From: Saccharopolyspora hirsuta
Lineage (GTDB): Bacteria; Actinomycetota; Actinomycetes; Mycobacteriales; Pseudonocardiaceae
Assembly (NCBI RefSeq): GCF_008630535.1
Contig: NZ_VWPH01000018.1
Coordinates: forward strand, 1-64,000
Length of the DNA: 64,000 nucleotides
Direction of reading: 5' to 3'
Of this stretch, positions 52,337 through 61,075 are shown one piece after another. The translations under genes were made by a program, and so were the position numbers. A model generated the notes under the pieces. It saw only the letters and a program-made list of their open reading frames with translations, searched no databases and was not told where the DNA came from. Each line of letters opens with the position of its first letter. The stretch's first letter is position 1.

Positions 52337-53287
52337 TCAGCGGCGGTTGCGGCGGAGGGCTCGGGTCAGGGCGAAGCCCGCCGCCAGGACACCGGTCACG
52401 GTGCCGATCACACGGGAGAGCTCGACGCTGCGGGTCACGTCACCGGCGTCCGCCGTGCGGCCCTCGCCGAGCACCGGGCGCTGCTCCACGACGTGCCCGT
52501 ACACCGTCCGGCCGCCGAGGCGGATCTGGAGCGCCCCGGCGAAGGCCGCCTCGATCTGCCCGGCGTTGGGGCTCGGGTGCGCCGAGGCGTCCCGGCGCCA
52601 GGTGCGCCACGCACCCTTGGCCGAGCCGCCGACCACCGGCGCGCACGCCGAGGTCAGCACCGCCGCCAGGCGGGAGGGCACCAGGTTGAGCAGGTCGTCC
52701 AGCCGCGCGGAGGCCCAGCCGAAGTTGCGGTAGCGGGGCGAGCGGTGGCCGACCATCGCGTCGAGGGTGTTCGCCGCGCGGTAGGCGACCAGCCCGGGGA
52801 TGCCTGCGACCGCACCCCACACCAGGGGCGCGACCACGGCGTCGGAGGTGTTCTCCGCCACCGACTCGACAGTGGCGCGGGCCAGCCCCTGGCCGTCCAG
52901 CACGGCGGAGTCGCGGCCGCACAGGTTGCGCAGCCGGTCGCGGGCCGCGTCGATCTCACCCGCGTCGAGCAGCCGGGCCATCGCGGTGCCCTCGTCGGCC
53001 AGCGAGGACCCGCCGAGCACCACCCAGGTCACCAGGCCGGTCGCGGCCGCTTCCAGCACCGGGCTGCGCTTCGACAGCCGCTGCGCGAGCACCCCCAGCC
53101 CGACCGTGCCGCCGACCAGCACCCCGGTGTAGATCACCCCGGCGAACCGCTGGTCGCGGTGCAGCACGCGCTCGGCGGCCTGCGCCGCCTTGCCGAAGAC
53201 CGCGACCGGGTGTCCGCGCTGCGGGTCGCCGAGCGCCGCGTCCGCGGCCACGCCGAGTAAGAGTCCGACCGCCCGTCCCGCGCTCAC
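52337..53287 (-). CDS. cobD: Adenosylcobinamide-phosphate synthase
   Basis: 316 residues with 4-5 hydrophobic segments. CobD/CbiB amidates adenosylcobyric acid with (R)-1-amino-2-propanol (phosphate) in the membrane. Signatures include ALGDPQRGHPVAVFGK at the N-terminus, RDSAVLDGQGLARATVESVA and ENTSDAVVAPLVWGAVAG, followed by YRAANTLDAMVGH. The last 25 residues are a membrane helix plus a basic tail. It is convergent with SURF1 across the repeat-rich gap and divergent from jetA. Position matches Rv2236c. Confidence 0.95.
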   Translation of the reverse strand: MSAGRAVGLLLGVAADAALGDPQRGHPVAVFGKAAQAAERVLHRDQRFAGVIYTGVLVGGTVGLGVLAQRLSKRSPVLEAAATGLVTWVVLGGSSLADEGTAMARLLDAGEIDAARDRLRNLCGRDSAVLDGQGLARATVESVAENTSDAVVAPLVWGAVAGIPGLVAYRAANTLDAMVGHRSPRYRNFGWASARLDDLLNLVPSRLAAVLTSACAPVVGGSAKGAWRTWRRDASAHPSPNAGQIEAAFAGALQIRLGGRTVYGHVVEQRPVLGEGRTADAGDVTRSVELSRVIGTVTGVLAAGFALTRALRRNRR

Positions 53288-53369
53288 CGGTGCCGTTCCT
53301 CCAGATCGATCTGCCGGGGCCTCCCCCGCGCGCGAAGCTGCCCCGAAACGCTACCCCCGAGGCCGGTGC

Positions 53370-53400
53370 GGCCGGTCACCGCATGGCCAGGTGACCGGCC
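53370..53400. promoter_or_regulatory. Inverted repeat upstream of jetA
   Basis: GGCCGGTCACC (53370-53380) and GGTGACCGGCC (53390-53400) form a perfect 11-bp inverted repeat with a 9-nt centre, 32 bp before the jetA GTG. It could be an operator or a leader hairpin of the Wadjet operon. Confidence 0.6.
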
Positions 53401-53431
53401 GTGTCCGGCCCACGGGATATCGTGGCGGACC

Positions 53432-55066
53432 GTGACGGCCCCGGACCACGAAGCCGATGTGCTGCGCGCGGGCGTCGCGGGTACCGCGGCGGACGTGCCT
53501 GCGCACGCGCTCGACGACACCCGCGACGACGGGCAGCGCCTGCAGCTGTTCGCCTACCTGCAGGCGCCCGAGCACCGCACCTACCTGGCGATCATGCGGC
53601 TGTTCACCTCGACGCTGCTGGCGGACCTGTCCGCGGGCGAGGTGGGCGCCGCGCTGGCCGCCGCCGAGCGGGAGGGCCGGGTGGCGCCCGGCGAGTCCGA
53701 TGTGGACACCGTCATCGACCGGCTCAAGCGGCTGGTGAAGTGGGGCAACCTGGTGGTGGGTCGGCGCGAGACGATCGCGTCGAGCATCGCCGAATTCCAG
53801 CACGGCAGCGTGCGCTACCAGGTCAGCAAGCTCGCGGTCCGCGTCCAGCGGGACGTCGACGCGCTGCTGCGGGTGCCGGAGGGCGCGCGCGAGGTGTCCC
53901 GTGAGCTGCTGCCCGCCATCGACCGCGGGCTGGCCGGGATCGGCAGCGCGCTGTCCGAGGCGCTGGCCGCCGAGGGCCGCGACCCGCGGGCCAAGGCCGC
54001 GCGGCAGGCCCGGGAGCGGCTCGCCGAGCAGGTCACCACGGTGTTCCTGCAGCACGCGGAGCTGGCCGCCACGGTCCGCGACTTCTACGCCTACCTGGGC
54101 CAGGTGGTGACCCGCCACCAGCTGGCGCCGGAGGAGATCTCCGGGTTCCGGAACCTGCTGGTCGAGTACATCCAGATGGTCGTCGAGGACGTGCTGCGGC
54201 ACACCGAGACCATCGCCGGTTCGCTGGCGGGCCTGGCCGGGGTCCGCGGCGAGCTGCTGCGCCTGCTCGGCCCGGCCGACCAGCTGGGCACCGACGTGGA
54301 GCGGGCGCGCGGGCGCACCGCGGCGGACTGGCAGGAGCTCACCGACTGGTTCGTGGACTCCCCGGGTCGCCCCAGCCAGGTCGCCGCGCTGCGGGAGGCC
54401 ACCGCGCGGGCCATCGGCTCGCTGCTGGCCAGCGTGAAGCGGGCCACCTCCGGCGGCGGGCTGGTGCCGGGGCGCCGCGGCGAGCTGCTGAAGCTGGCGA
54501 AGTGGTTCGACGGCGCCGACGACGCCACCGCGCACCAGCTGTACTCGGCCGCGTTCGGCCTGCACTCGGCCCGCCACCTGCAGCCCGCGCCGGACTACGA
54601 CACCGACAACGACAAGGTGTCCTGGCGCGACGGCCCGGTCCTCGACGTCACGGTCAGCGTGCGCAGCCGCGGCGACCGCGGCGCGCGGGGCCGGACCTCG
54701 CGGGTGCTCGACGACCCGATGACCGAGGAAACCCTGCTCGCCCAAGCGCGCGAGGCCGACCAGAAGCGCAGCGCAGCGGTCGCGGAACTCGCGGCGGCCG
54801 GTCCGCGGCTGGGCGAGGAGCAGCTGTCCCCCGACGCGCTCGGCGTGCTGTGCGAGCTGCTGACCCTGGCGATGGCGCAGCGCGAAGGTTCCGACGAGCA
54901 GGGCACCGCGCTCGACCCGGTGCACCGCCTGCGCGTCACCGTGCGGCCGGTGGCCGGGCAGCACACCGAGATCGCCAGCGCGGCGGGTGTGCTGACGCTG
55001 CGCGACACGGTGCTGGAACTCAGCGGGGACGGCGCGATCCCGCAGGAGCAGGGGGCCGCCCGATGA
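53432..55066 (+). CDS. jetA: Wadjet type II JetA (DUF2397/TIGR02677)
   Basis: 544 residues from the GTG at 53432. The N-terminal RLQLFAYLQAPEHRTYLAIMRLF and WGNLVVGRRETIASSIAEF are typical of DUF2397 proteins. A long helical middle follows, and the C-terminus is less conserved. JetA is the kleisin-like subunit that links the SMC heads in the MukBEF-like Wadjet complex. In type II systems DUF2397, DUF2398, an SMC ATPase and a DUF2399 nuclease occur together, as here. The jetB ATG overlaps its stop by 4 bp. Earlier in-frame starts run into the inverted repeat and are unlikely. Confidence 0.9.
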   Translation: MTAPDHEADVLRAGVAGTAADVPAHALDDTRDDGQRLQLFAYLQAPEHRTYLAIMRLFTSTLLADLSAGEVGAALAAAEREGRVAPGESDVDTVIDRLKRLVKWGNLVVGRRETIASSIAEFQHGSVRYQVSKLAVRVQRDVDALLRVPEGAREVSRELLPAIDRGLAGIGSALSEALAAEGRDPRAKAARQARERLAEQVTTVFLQHAELAATVRDFYAYLGQVVTRHQLAPEEISGFRNLLVEYIQMVVEDVLRHTETIAGSLAGLAGVRGELLRLLGPADQLGTDVERARGRTAADWQELTDWFVDSPGRPSQVAALREATARAIGSLLASVKRATSGGGLVPGRRGELLKLAKWFDGADDATAHQLYSAAFGLHSARHLQPAPDYDTDNDKVSWRDGPVLDVTVSVRSRGDRGARGRTSRVLDDPMTEETLLAQAREADQKRSAAVAELAAAGPRLGEEQLSPDALGVLCELLTLAMAQREGSDEQGTALDPVHRLRVTVRPVAGQHTEIASAAGVLTLRDTVLELSGDGAIPQEQGAAR

Positions 55067-56274
55067 CCACGACCTTCGACGAGCTGCCCGACATCGACGC
55101 GGCGAACGTCGTCCGCTGCGCGCGGGTGCTGCTGCGCCGCCCGCTGCTGCGCGCCGGTGGCCCGGACGGCGACCTGCTGCCGATGATCTACCGGCAGCGC
55201 GCGGTGCTGCAGGAGGTGTTCTCCTCGCTGCTGGGCTACCGGCTGGTGGTGGAGCGGCGCTTCGCCCGGCTGTACAAGTCGGGCGCGGGCGAGGACACCA
55301 CCCGCGGCGAGGCGTCGCTGAGCCCGCGCGGCTACGCCTACCTGGCGCTGACGCTGGCCGCGCTGACCGGCATCGGCCGCCAGGTGCTGCTCTCGCGGCT
55401 GGTCAGCGACGTCCGCGCCGCCGCGGCGGAAGCCGAGATCAGCGTGGTCGACGACCCGGCGGACCGGCGCGCGCTCACCGCCGCGCTGCGGCAGCTGGTG
55501 GCGCTGGGCGTGATCACCGAGACCGAGGGCTCGGTCACCGCCGAGTCGTCCGCGGAAGCGCTGATCACCATCGACACCGACCTGCTCGGGCAGCTCGTCG
55601 CCGGACCGCTCGCCGAGGCCGACAGCCCCGCGCAGCTGATCGAGCTGGCCGGAGCGGCCGGGCCCCGCAACATCGAGCACGCGGTGCGGCGGCGGCTGGT
55701 CGAGGACCCGGTGGTGCTCTACAGCGATCTCCCGGCCGAGCAGGCGAGCTGGCTGCGCGAGCACGTGACCGGCGAATCCCGCCGGTTGGAGCGGTTCTTC
55801 GGGCTGGTCAGCGAGTGCCGCGCCGAGGGCGTGGTGGTCTGCGACCCGGAGGACTACCTGACCGACGTGGCCTTCCCGGGACCCGGCACGGTGGCCCGCA
55901 TCGCGCTGCTGGCGCTGCCGGAGCTGCTGTCCCGGTCCGATCCGGACGCCGCCGGGAAGCACCCGGTGACCTGGCAGGATCTCACCGACGTGTGCCAGGA
56001 GCTGGTCGACGCCTACCCTGCCGCGTGGTCCCGGGCGGCCACCGAGGACCACCAGGAGCTGGTGCACTCCGTGGTGGCGCTGCTGCGTCGGCTCGGCCTG
56101 CTGCAGGACGCCGGCGGGAGCTGGCTGCTCGGTCCGGCCGCGCACCGCTGGCTGCCGCAGCCGGACGCCACCCCGGCGCCGAACCGGGAGCCGGAGCCGC
56201 CCGCGCCGGAGCCACCGGGCTGGTCGCTGTTTGACGAGATGGTGTTGGACGAGGAGCAGGGGGAACAGCGGTGA
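55063..56274 (+). CDS. jetB: Wadjet type II JetB (DUF2398/TIGR02678)
   Basis: 403 residues. DUF2398 family: an N-terminal helical block (RQRAVLQEVFSSLLGYRLVV), a KSG...RGEASLSPRGYAYLAL segment with the LTLAALTGIGRQVLLSRL helix, and winged-helix-like DRRALTAALRQLVALGVI. It corresponds to the KITE/MukE-like subunit that binds the kleisin. The last residues are acidic and proline-rich. The start overlaps jetA by 4 bp and the stop overlaps jetC (GTGA), so the three are translated together. Confidence 0.9.
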   Translation: MTTTFDELPDIDAANVVRCARVLLRRPLLRAGGPDGDLLPMIYRQRAVLQEVFSSLLGYRLVVERRFARLYKSGAGEDTTRGEASLSPRGYAYLALTLAALTGIGRQVLLSRLVSDVRAAAAEAEISVVDDPADRRALTAALRQLVALGVITETEGSVTAESSAEALITIDTDLLGQLVAGPLAEADSPAQLIELAGAAGPRNIEHAVRRRLVEDPVVLYSDLPAEQASWLREHVTGESRRLERFFGLVSECRAEGVVVCDPEDYLTDVAFPGPGTVARIALLALPELLSRSDPDAAGKHPVTWQDLTDVCQELVDAYPAAWSRAATEDHQELVHSVVALLRRLGLLQDAGGSWLLGPAAHRWLPQPDATPAPNREPEPPAPEPPGWSLFDEMVLDEEQGEQR

Positions 56275-59200
56275 GCCAGGAGAGCACGGGGGCCGCGGCG
56301 AACCGCTGGCGGCTGCACCGCGGCGGGATCGTCAACATCTGGCAGTACGCCGAGACGACCTTCGACCTCGACGGCGGGCGGGCGATCTTCCAGGGCACCA
56401 ACGGTTCCGGCAAGTCCCGCACCCTGGAGCTGCTGCTGCCGCTGTGCCTGGACGGCGATCTGCGGCAGCTGGGGTCCAAGGGCTTCGACACGGTCAGCAT
56501 CCGGCGGCTGATGCTCGACGAGTACCCGGGCGGGCCGAACCGGATCGGCTACGCCTGGATCGAGCTGCGCCGGGAGAACCCCGACGGCGGCGAGGAATTC
56601 CTGACCTGCGGGGTCGGGGTGAAGGCCTCCAAGACCTCGCAGTCGATCAGCGACTCGTGGCGGTTCATCACCAGCCGCCGGGTGGGCATCAACCTGCACC
56701 TGGTCGGCGCGGACCGGGTGCCGCTGGGTTCGGCGCAGCTGCGCGACCTGCTCGGCGCCGACTGCGTGCTGGACGACCAGGCGTTCCGCGCCAAGGTCGC
56801 GGCCACCGTCTACGGCGTGCCCGCCGCCCGCTACGGCGACCTGCTGCACCTGCAGCGCACGCTGCGCAACCCCGACGTCGGGCTGAAGGTGCTGGAGGGG
56901 CAGCTGGAGCAGATCCTCTCCGACGCCCTCCCGCCGCTGGACGCCGGTCTGATCGAGCGGCTGGCCACCTCCTTCGACGACCTGGAGTCGATCCGGGAGA
57001 ACATCGTCCGGCTGACCGGAGCGGACAAGGCGCTGACGGCGTTCCTGTCCACCTACTCCGGCTACGCGTTCGGCGCGCTGCGCGACCGGGCCGAGGCGAT
57101 GCGCACCGCCCAGCAGAAGCTGCGGGCGCTGCGCAAGGAGCTCTCCAGCTTGGAGAAGCAGGTCGCCGACAAGCAGCAGGACCGGGAGACCGCGGAGCGG
57201 ACGATCGCCGAGCTGGAGCAGCGCGAGGCCGAGCTGGAGTCCAGCATCGACGCCCTGCGCTCCCACCCCGCCTACTCCGAGCTGCAGAACCTGCGCGACC
57301 GCGAGCAGCTGGTGGAGAGCGCCCGCAGCTCGGCGGTGTCCGCGCTGGACACCGCGGCCAAGCACCGCGCGCAGGAGCACCGGTCGGCGGAGTCGCTCGT
57401 GGGCGTGCTGCGGCGGTTGTCCGGTGACACCGAGGCAGCCGGTCAGGCGGCCGCGCGAGCCGCGCAGCAGCTGTCCACCGCGGGTCTGGACGGATCGCTG
57501 GTGCCGCGACCACCGGCGATCCCGGCCGCGGAGCTGCGCGCCGAGCAGGCCGAGGTGCGCACCTCGCCGGAGCCGGATGCCGTGCCGGAGGCGGTGCAGC
57601 GCGCCGTCGCACCGCAGCTGGACGCCGAGTCGCTCGCCGCGGAATTCCGCGCTGTGGTGGCGAATTCGCAGCAGATCGCCGCCGCCGCCCGGCAGCGCTC
57701 GGCGCTGACGCTCGCGCTGCACCAGCAGGCCGTGGAGCTGGACGCCGAGCAGGACAAGGTCTCCGAGCTGCAGCGGCTGGCCCGGCAGGCGCAGCTGACC
57801 GCGACCGAAGCGGCCGGGCGGCGCAACCAGGCCCAGCAGGAGCTCTCCGACGCGGCCGCGGTCTGGGTGGAGCGGGCGCAGAAGTGGGCCGCCGCATGGC
57901 CGTCCACTGCGGAGGACCCGGCGCCGGAACCGCCCGCCGCCGACGAGATCGCCGAGGACCGCACCGCGACCCGGCAGGCCCGCGAGCAGGCGCGGCGCTG
58001 GGCGCGACCGCAGCTGCACGAAGCGCGCCGCCAGGTGTCCGCCGTCGAGCAGGAGATCTCCGAGCTGCGCGCGGAATCCCGCACCCGGGAGCAGGAGCTG
58101 GCCGAACTCCGCGCCGGTCACGAGCAGCACCCGGCCCGGCCCGGCTGGGCGGACGCCGAGCGGGACCCGAACCGCGGCCGCGCCTTCTACGAGCTGGTCG
58201 ACTTCCAGCCGTCGGTGAGCCCGGAGGACCGGGCGGGGCTGGAGGCGGCGCTGCAGTCCAGCGGCCTGCTCAACGCGTGGGTCACCGCCGACGGCGCGGT
58301 GCCCGGCCTGGCCGACCTGCTCGCCGAACCCGCGGACCCGAGCACCGGCGGCACGCTCGCCGACCTGCTCTCCCCCGCCGCCGTGACGGACTGCCCGGTC
58401 CCACCGGAGCGGGTCGCCGCGCTGCTCGCCGCGGTGTCCACCGACGGCGGTGCGGGGCTTTCGGTGTCGGTCGACGGAACCTGGCGCGCCGGAGTGCTGT
58501 CCGGCGCATGGCGCAAGGACGCCGCGGAGTACGTCGGAGCGGGCGCCCGCGAAGCGGCCCGCGCGCGGCGCATCGCGGAGCTGGAGGAGGACCTCGCGCG
58601 GCTGCGCGCCGAGATCGGCGAAGCCGAGCGGCGGCACCGCGAGGCGTCCGGGCACGCGGCGGAGCTGGAGCAGCACCTGGAGTCCTACCCGGACGACGGC
58701 GACCTGCTCACCGCGCACGCGAAGCTGACCACCGCGATCGAGGCCGCCGCGGACAGCGAGCAGAAGGTGGTGCAGCTGCGCGAGCAGCACGAGAGCGCCG
58801 ACCAGCGCTGGCAGGCGGCGCACGCCGAGCTGGTGCGCTCGGCGGGCGAGGCGGACCTGCCCGCCGACACGCGGGCGCTCGACGCCGCGCACCGGGCCGC
58901 CATCGACGCCCGCAGCGGGATCGACGCGCTGCGCGAGGCGATCGAGTCGCGCTGCCTGCCGACGCTGGCCGACCTGCAGGAGATCTCCCTGCACCACGAC
59001 GTCGCCATCGCCGACCGGATGGAAGCCGAGTCGCAGGCCGAGCAGCGCTGTGCCGCGTACGCCGAGCAGGCCACCGGGCTGGCCGAGCTGACCTCGGCCG
59101 TCGGCGGCGAGGCGCAGGAGATCTCGGACAAGGTGAGCGCTTTCGAGCGCGAGCGCGCCGAGCTGCGCAAGCAGCTGCCGCAGGCGCGGGAGCAGATCAG

Positions 59201-60368
59201 CTCGCTGCGCGAGGCCGCGGCGCGGCTGGAGACCCAGCTGGAGAACAAGCAGTCGCAGCTGGCGGGCCGCGAGCAGGACGCGTCGTCGGCGACCGAGACC
59301 TTCCAGCAGGCACTGCGCATCCCCGGCCTGTGGTCGGCCGCCGAGGTCGCCGAGGAGCTGCCCGCCGAGCTCGACGAAGCCGCCGCGCTGCTCACCTCCG
59401 CTGAGCGGCGCGGATCGTCGGAGGCCACCGTGCTCAACCGGCTGCAGACCCTGCAGCACTCGCTGAGCGGCAACTACGACATCACCGCCGCCGACCAGCA
59501 CGGCCTGCTCACGGTGACCGTCACCGGCGAGGAGGGGCCGCAGCCGGTGGCCGAGGCGGCGCGCCGGGTCGGCGAGCGGCTCGGCGAGCAGCGGGGCTAC
59601 CTCAACGAGCGCTACCAGTCGATCTTCGCCGACTACCTGATCCGCGACCTGGCGGAGCGCCTGCGCGGGCAGATGTCCATCGCCGAGGACCTGTGCAAGC
59701 GGATGAACGAGGTGCTCGACGGCGCCCGCTCCAGCCAGGGCGTGCACGTCCAGCTGGACTGGCAGCCGTCGGCGGCGCTGGGCGACGACATCAAGCAGGC
59801 GATCGACCTGGTGCGCACCCCGTTCGCGGACCGCAGCGACGACCAGGACAGCCTGCTGCGCCGGGTGTTCACCGACCTCATCGAGGCCGAGCGGGACAGC
59901 ACGTCCGGCGGCTACGCGGAGATCCTGGCCCGAGCGCTGGACTACCGCTCCTGGTTCGCGTTCACCGTGCGGGTCCGCGACACCGGCCCGGACGGCAAAC
60001 CCCGGGTGCGGCGCCTGCGCCAGCTGTCCTCCGGCGAAACGCGCCTGATCTCGTACGTGACGCTGTTCGCGGCAGCGGCGGCGTTCTACGACGCGGTCAG
60101 CGTCTCCTCGGACGGCCGCGGCCCGCTGCGCCTGGTGCTGCTGGACGAGGCGTTCGAGCGCCTGGACGACCCGACGATCGCGCGCATGCTGGGCCTGCTG
60201 GTCGACCTGGACATGGACTGGCTGATCACCTGGCCCAGCGGCTGGGGAGTCTCGCCGAAGATCCCGAAGATGCACATCTACGACGTCCTCCGCCCCCGCA
60301 GCGGCCACGGCATCGCCTGCACCCACACGACCTGGACGGGCACGGCCCTCCACCGCACGGACGCCTGA
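56271..60368 (+). CDS. jetC: Wadjet type II JetC, SMC/MukB-like ATPase (TIGR02680)
   Basis: 1365 residues. The N-terminal head has Walker A FQGTNGSGKSRTLEL at about 40-53. Two long coiled-coil blocks (about 265-720 and 770-1130) surround a central hinge-like region. The C-terminal head has the signature LSSGETRLISYV near 1251 and Walker B LVLLDEAFERLDD near 1289. It is the motor that extrudes DNA loops and marks small circular DNA for JetD. A comparably long frame on the opposite strand is a composition shadow. A 34-bp hairpin begins 6 bp after the stop. Confidence 0.93.
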   Translation: MSQESTGAAANRWRLHRGGIVNIWQYAETTFDLDGGRAIFQGTNGSGKSRTLELLLPLCLDGDLRQLGSKGFDTVSIRRLMLDEYPGGPNRIGYAWIELRRENPDGGEEFLTCGVGVKASKTSQSISDSWRFITSRRVGINLHLVGADRVPLGSAQLRDLLGADCVLDDQAFRAKVAATVYGVPAARYGDLLHLQRTLRNPDVGLKVLEGQLEQILSDALPPLDAGLIERLATSFDDLESIRENIVRLTGADKALTAFLSTYSGYAFGALRDRAEAMRTAQQKLRALRKELSSLEKQVADKQQDRETAERTIAELEQREAELESSIDALRSHPAYSELQNLRDREQLVESARSSAVSALDTAAKHRAQEHRSAESLVGVLRRLSGDTEAAGQAAARAAQQLSTAGLDGSLVPRPPAIPAAELRAEQAEVRTSPEPDAVPEAVQRAVAPQLDAESLAAEFRAVVANSQQIAAAARQRSALTLALHQQAVELDAEQDKVSELQRLARQAQLTATEAAGRRNQAQQELSDAAAVWVERAQKWAAAWPSTAEDPAPEPPAADEIAEDRTATRQAREQARRWARPQLHEARRQVSAVEQEISELRAESRTREQELAELRAGHEQHPARPGWADAERDPNRGRAFYELVDFQPSVSPEDRAGLEAALQSSGLLNAWVTADGAVPGLADLLAEPADPSTGGTLADLLSPAAVTDCPVPPERVAALLAAVSTDGGAGLSVSVDGTWRAGVLSGAWRKDAAEYVGAGAREAARARRIAELEEDLARLRAEIGEAERRHREASGHAAELEQHLESYPDDGDLLTAHAKLTTAIEAAADSEQKVVQLREQHESADQRWQAAHAELVRSAGEADLPADTRALDAAHRAAIDARSGIDALREAIESRCLPTLADLQEISLHHDVAIADRMEAESQAEQRCAAYAEQATGLAELTSAVGGEAQEISDKVSAFERERAELRKQLPQAREQISSLREAAARLETQLENKQSQLAGREQDASSATETFQQALRIPGLWSAAEVAEELPAELDEAAALLTSAERRGSSEATVLNRLQTLQHSLSGNYDITAADQHGLLTVTVTGEEGPQPVAEAARRVGERLGEQRGYLNERYQSIFADYLIRDLAERLRGQMSIAEDLCKRMNEVLDGARSSQGVHVQLDWQPSAALGDDIKQAIDLVRTPFADRSDDQDSLLRRVFTDLIEAERDSTSGGYAEILARALDYRSWFAFTVRVRDTGPDGKPRVRRLRQLSSGETRLISYVTLFAAAAAFYDAVSVSSDGRGPLRLVLLDEAFERLDDPTIARMLGLLVDLDMDWLITWPSGWGVSPKIPKMHIYDVLRPRSGHGIACTHTTWTGTALHRTDA

Positions 60369-60373
60369 CGCGA

Positions 60374-60407
60374 CGTTGCGCCGATTTCGTGCGAAATCGG
60401 CGCAACG
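60374..60407 (+). terminator. Hairpin after jetC
   Basis: CGTTGCGCCGATTTCG and CGAAATCGGCGCAACG are exact complements around the dinucleotide TG, giving a 34-bp near-palindrome 6 bp after the jetC stop. It contains a member of the 20-nt stem-loop family (60381-60400, loop GTGC). It may end the jetABC transcript. Confidence 0.65.
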
Positions 60408-60451
60408 CGGGACCCCAAGGATCAGCGGCGCTGTGGTGCGGCTTGGGGCGC

Positions 60452-60635
60452 AGCGGTGATACCGGGGTGGGGTTGGCGCGGAGAGGTGCCGTTGGGTGCC
60501 GGGTCACGTCGGGTTCAAAGCGGTGGGTGCTCGGCTCGGGGTGACGCAATTTCAATCGAAATTGCACCGTTCCCGACGCAACCTGCGGTGCCGAGGTGGG
60601 CAATTTCAATCGAAATTGCAGTCGTCACCACTTCG
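60452..60635 (-). repeat. Dispersed repeat unit, copy 2 (inverted)
   Basis: About 184 bp. On the minus strand it ends with GGTATCACCG, matching the end of copy 1, and it carries two perfect stem-loops, GCAATTTCAATCGAAATTGC at 60546-60565 and 60600-60619. The segment CGTCACCACTTCG at its far end also matches copy 1. It aligns over its length with the reverse complement of 60792-60975. Confidence 0.82.
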
Positions 60636-60791
60636 CGCTCGGCGGGCGGCGGTCGGTGGTGATGTCCGCTGGCGGCACCCCTGGTACCGACGCTACCGGC
60701 GGACCCCAGACCGTGCGATCGGAGCCTCGACTGCTCCCAAGGCGACGCCCCGATCCCACCGGGAACCGGATATCACCTCCTTCGGAGCGGC

Positions 60792-60975
60792 GGTGAGGGC
60801 CGTGATTTCGATTGAAATTGGCGCACCTCACCACCGCGGGTTCCGCCGAAAACGCAACGGTGCCAATTTCGATTGAAATTGCGTCACCCAACGCAACCCC
60901 CTACCGCTTCGAACCCGAAAGCAACCCCGCACCCCGCGGCACCCCTCCGCACCAACTCCACCCGGTATCACCACC
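60792..60975 (+). repeat. Dispersed repeat unit, copy 3
   Basis: About 184 bp with stem-loops at 60802-60821 and 60863-60882. TTCGAACCCGAAAGCAACCC and CTCCGCACCAACTCC follow, ending GGTATCACCACC. It is the inverted partner of the unit at 60452. Between them lie about 156 bp (60636-60791) with no reading frame. The rest of the gap to jetD (60976-61061) should hold a jetD promoter, but I see no clear one. Confidence 0.82.
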
Positions 60976-61075
60976 GATGGTCCGGTCACGGCGCACGGCC
61001 CGAACCCCTTGGCGGGCGCGAGAAAGCGTTCGCCCATGATGCTTCGGGAACAACGGCGAGCGGGGAGGTTGTCAG

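Noticed and set aside
56013-60353. A 1446-codon open frame antisense to jetC
   Set aside because: High-GC codon bias opens the opposite strand. Its product is low-complexity Gly/Arg/Leu with no family pattern, while jetC has clear ATPase motifs.
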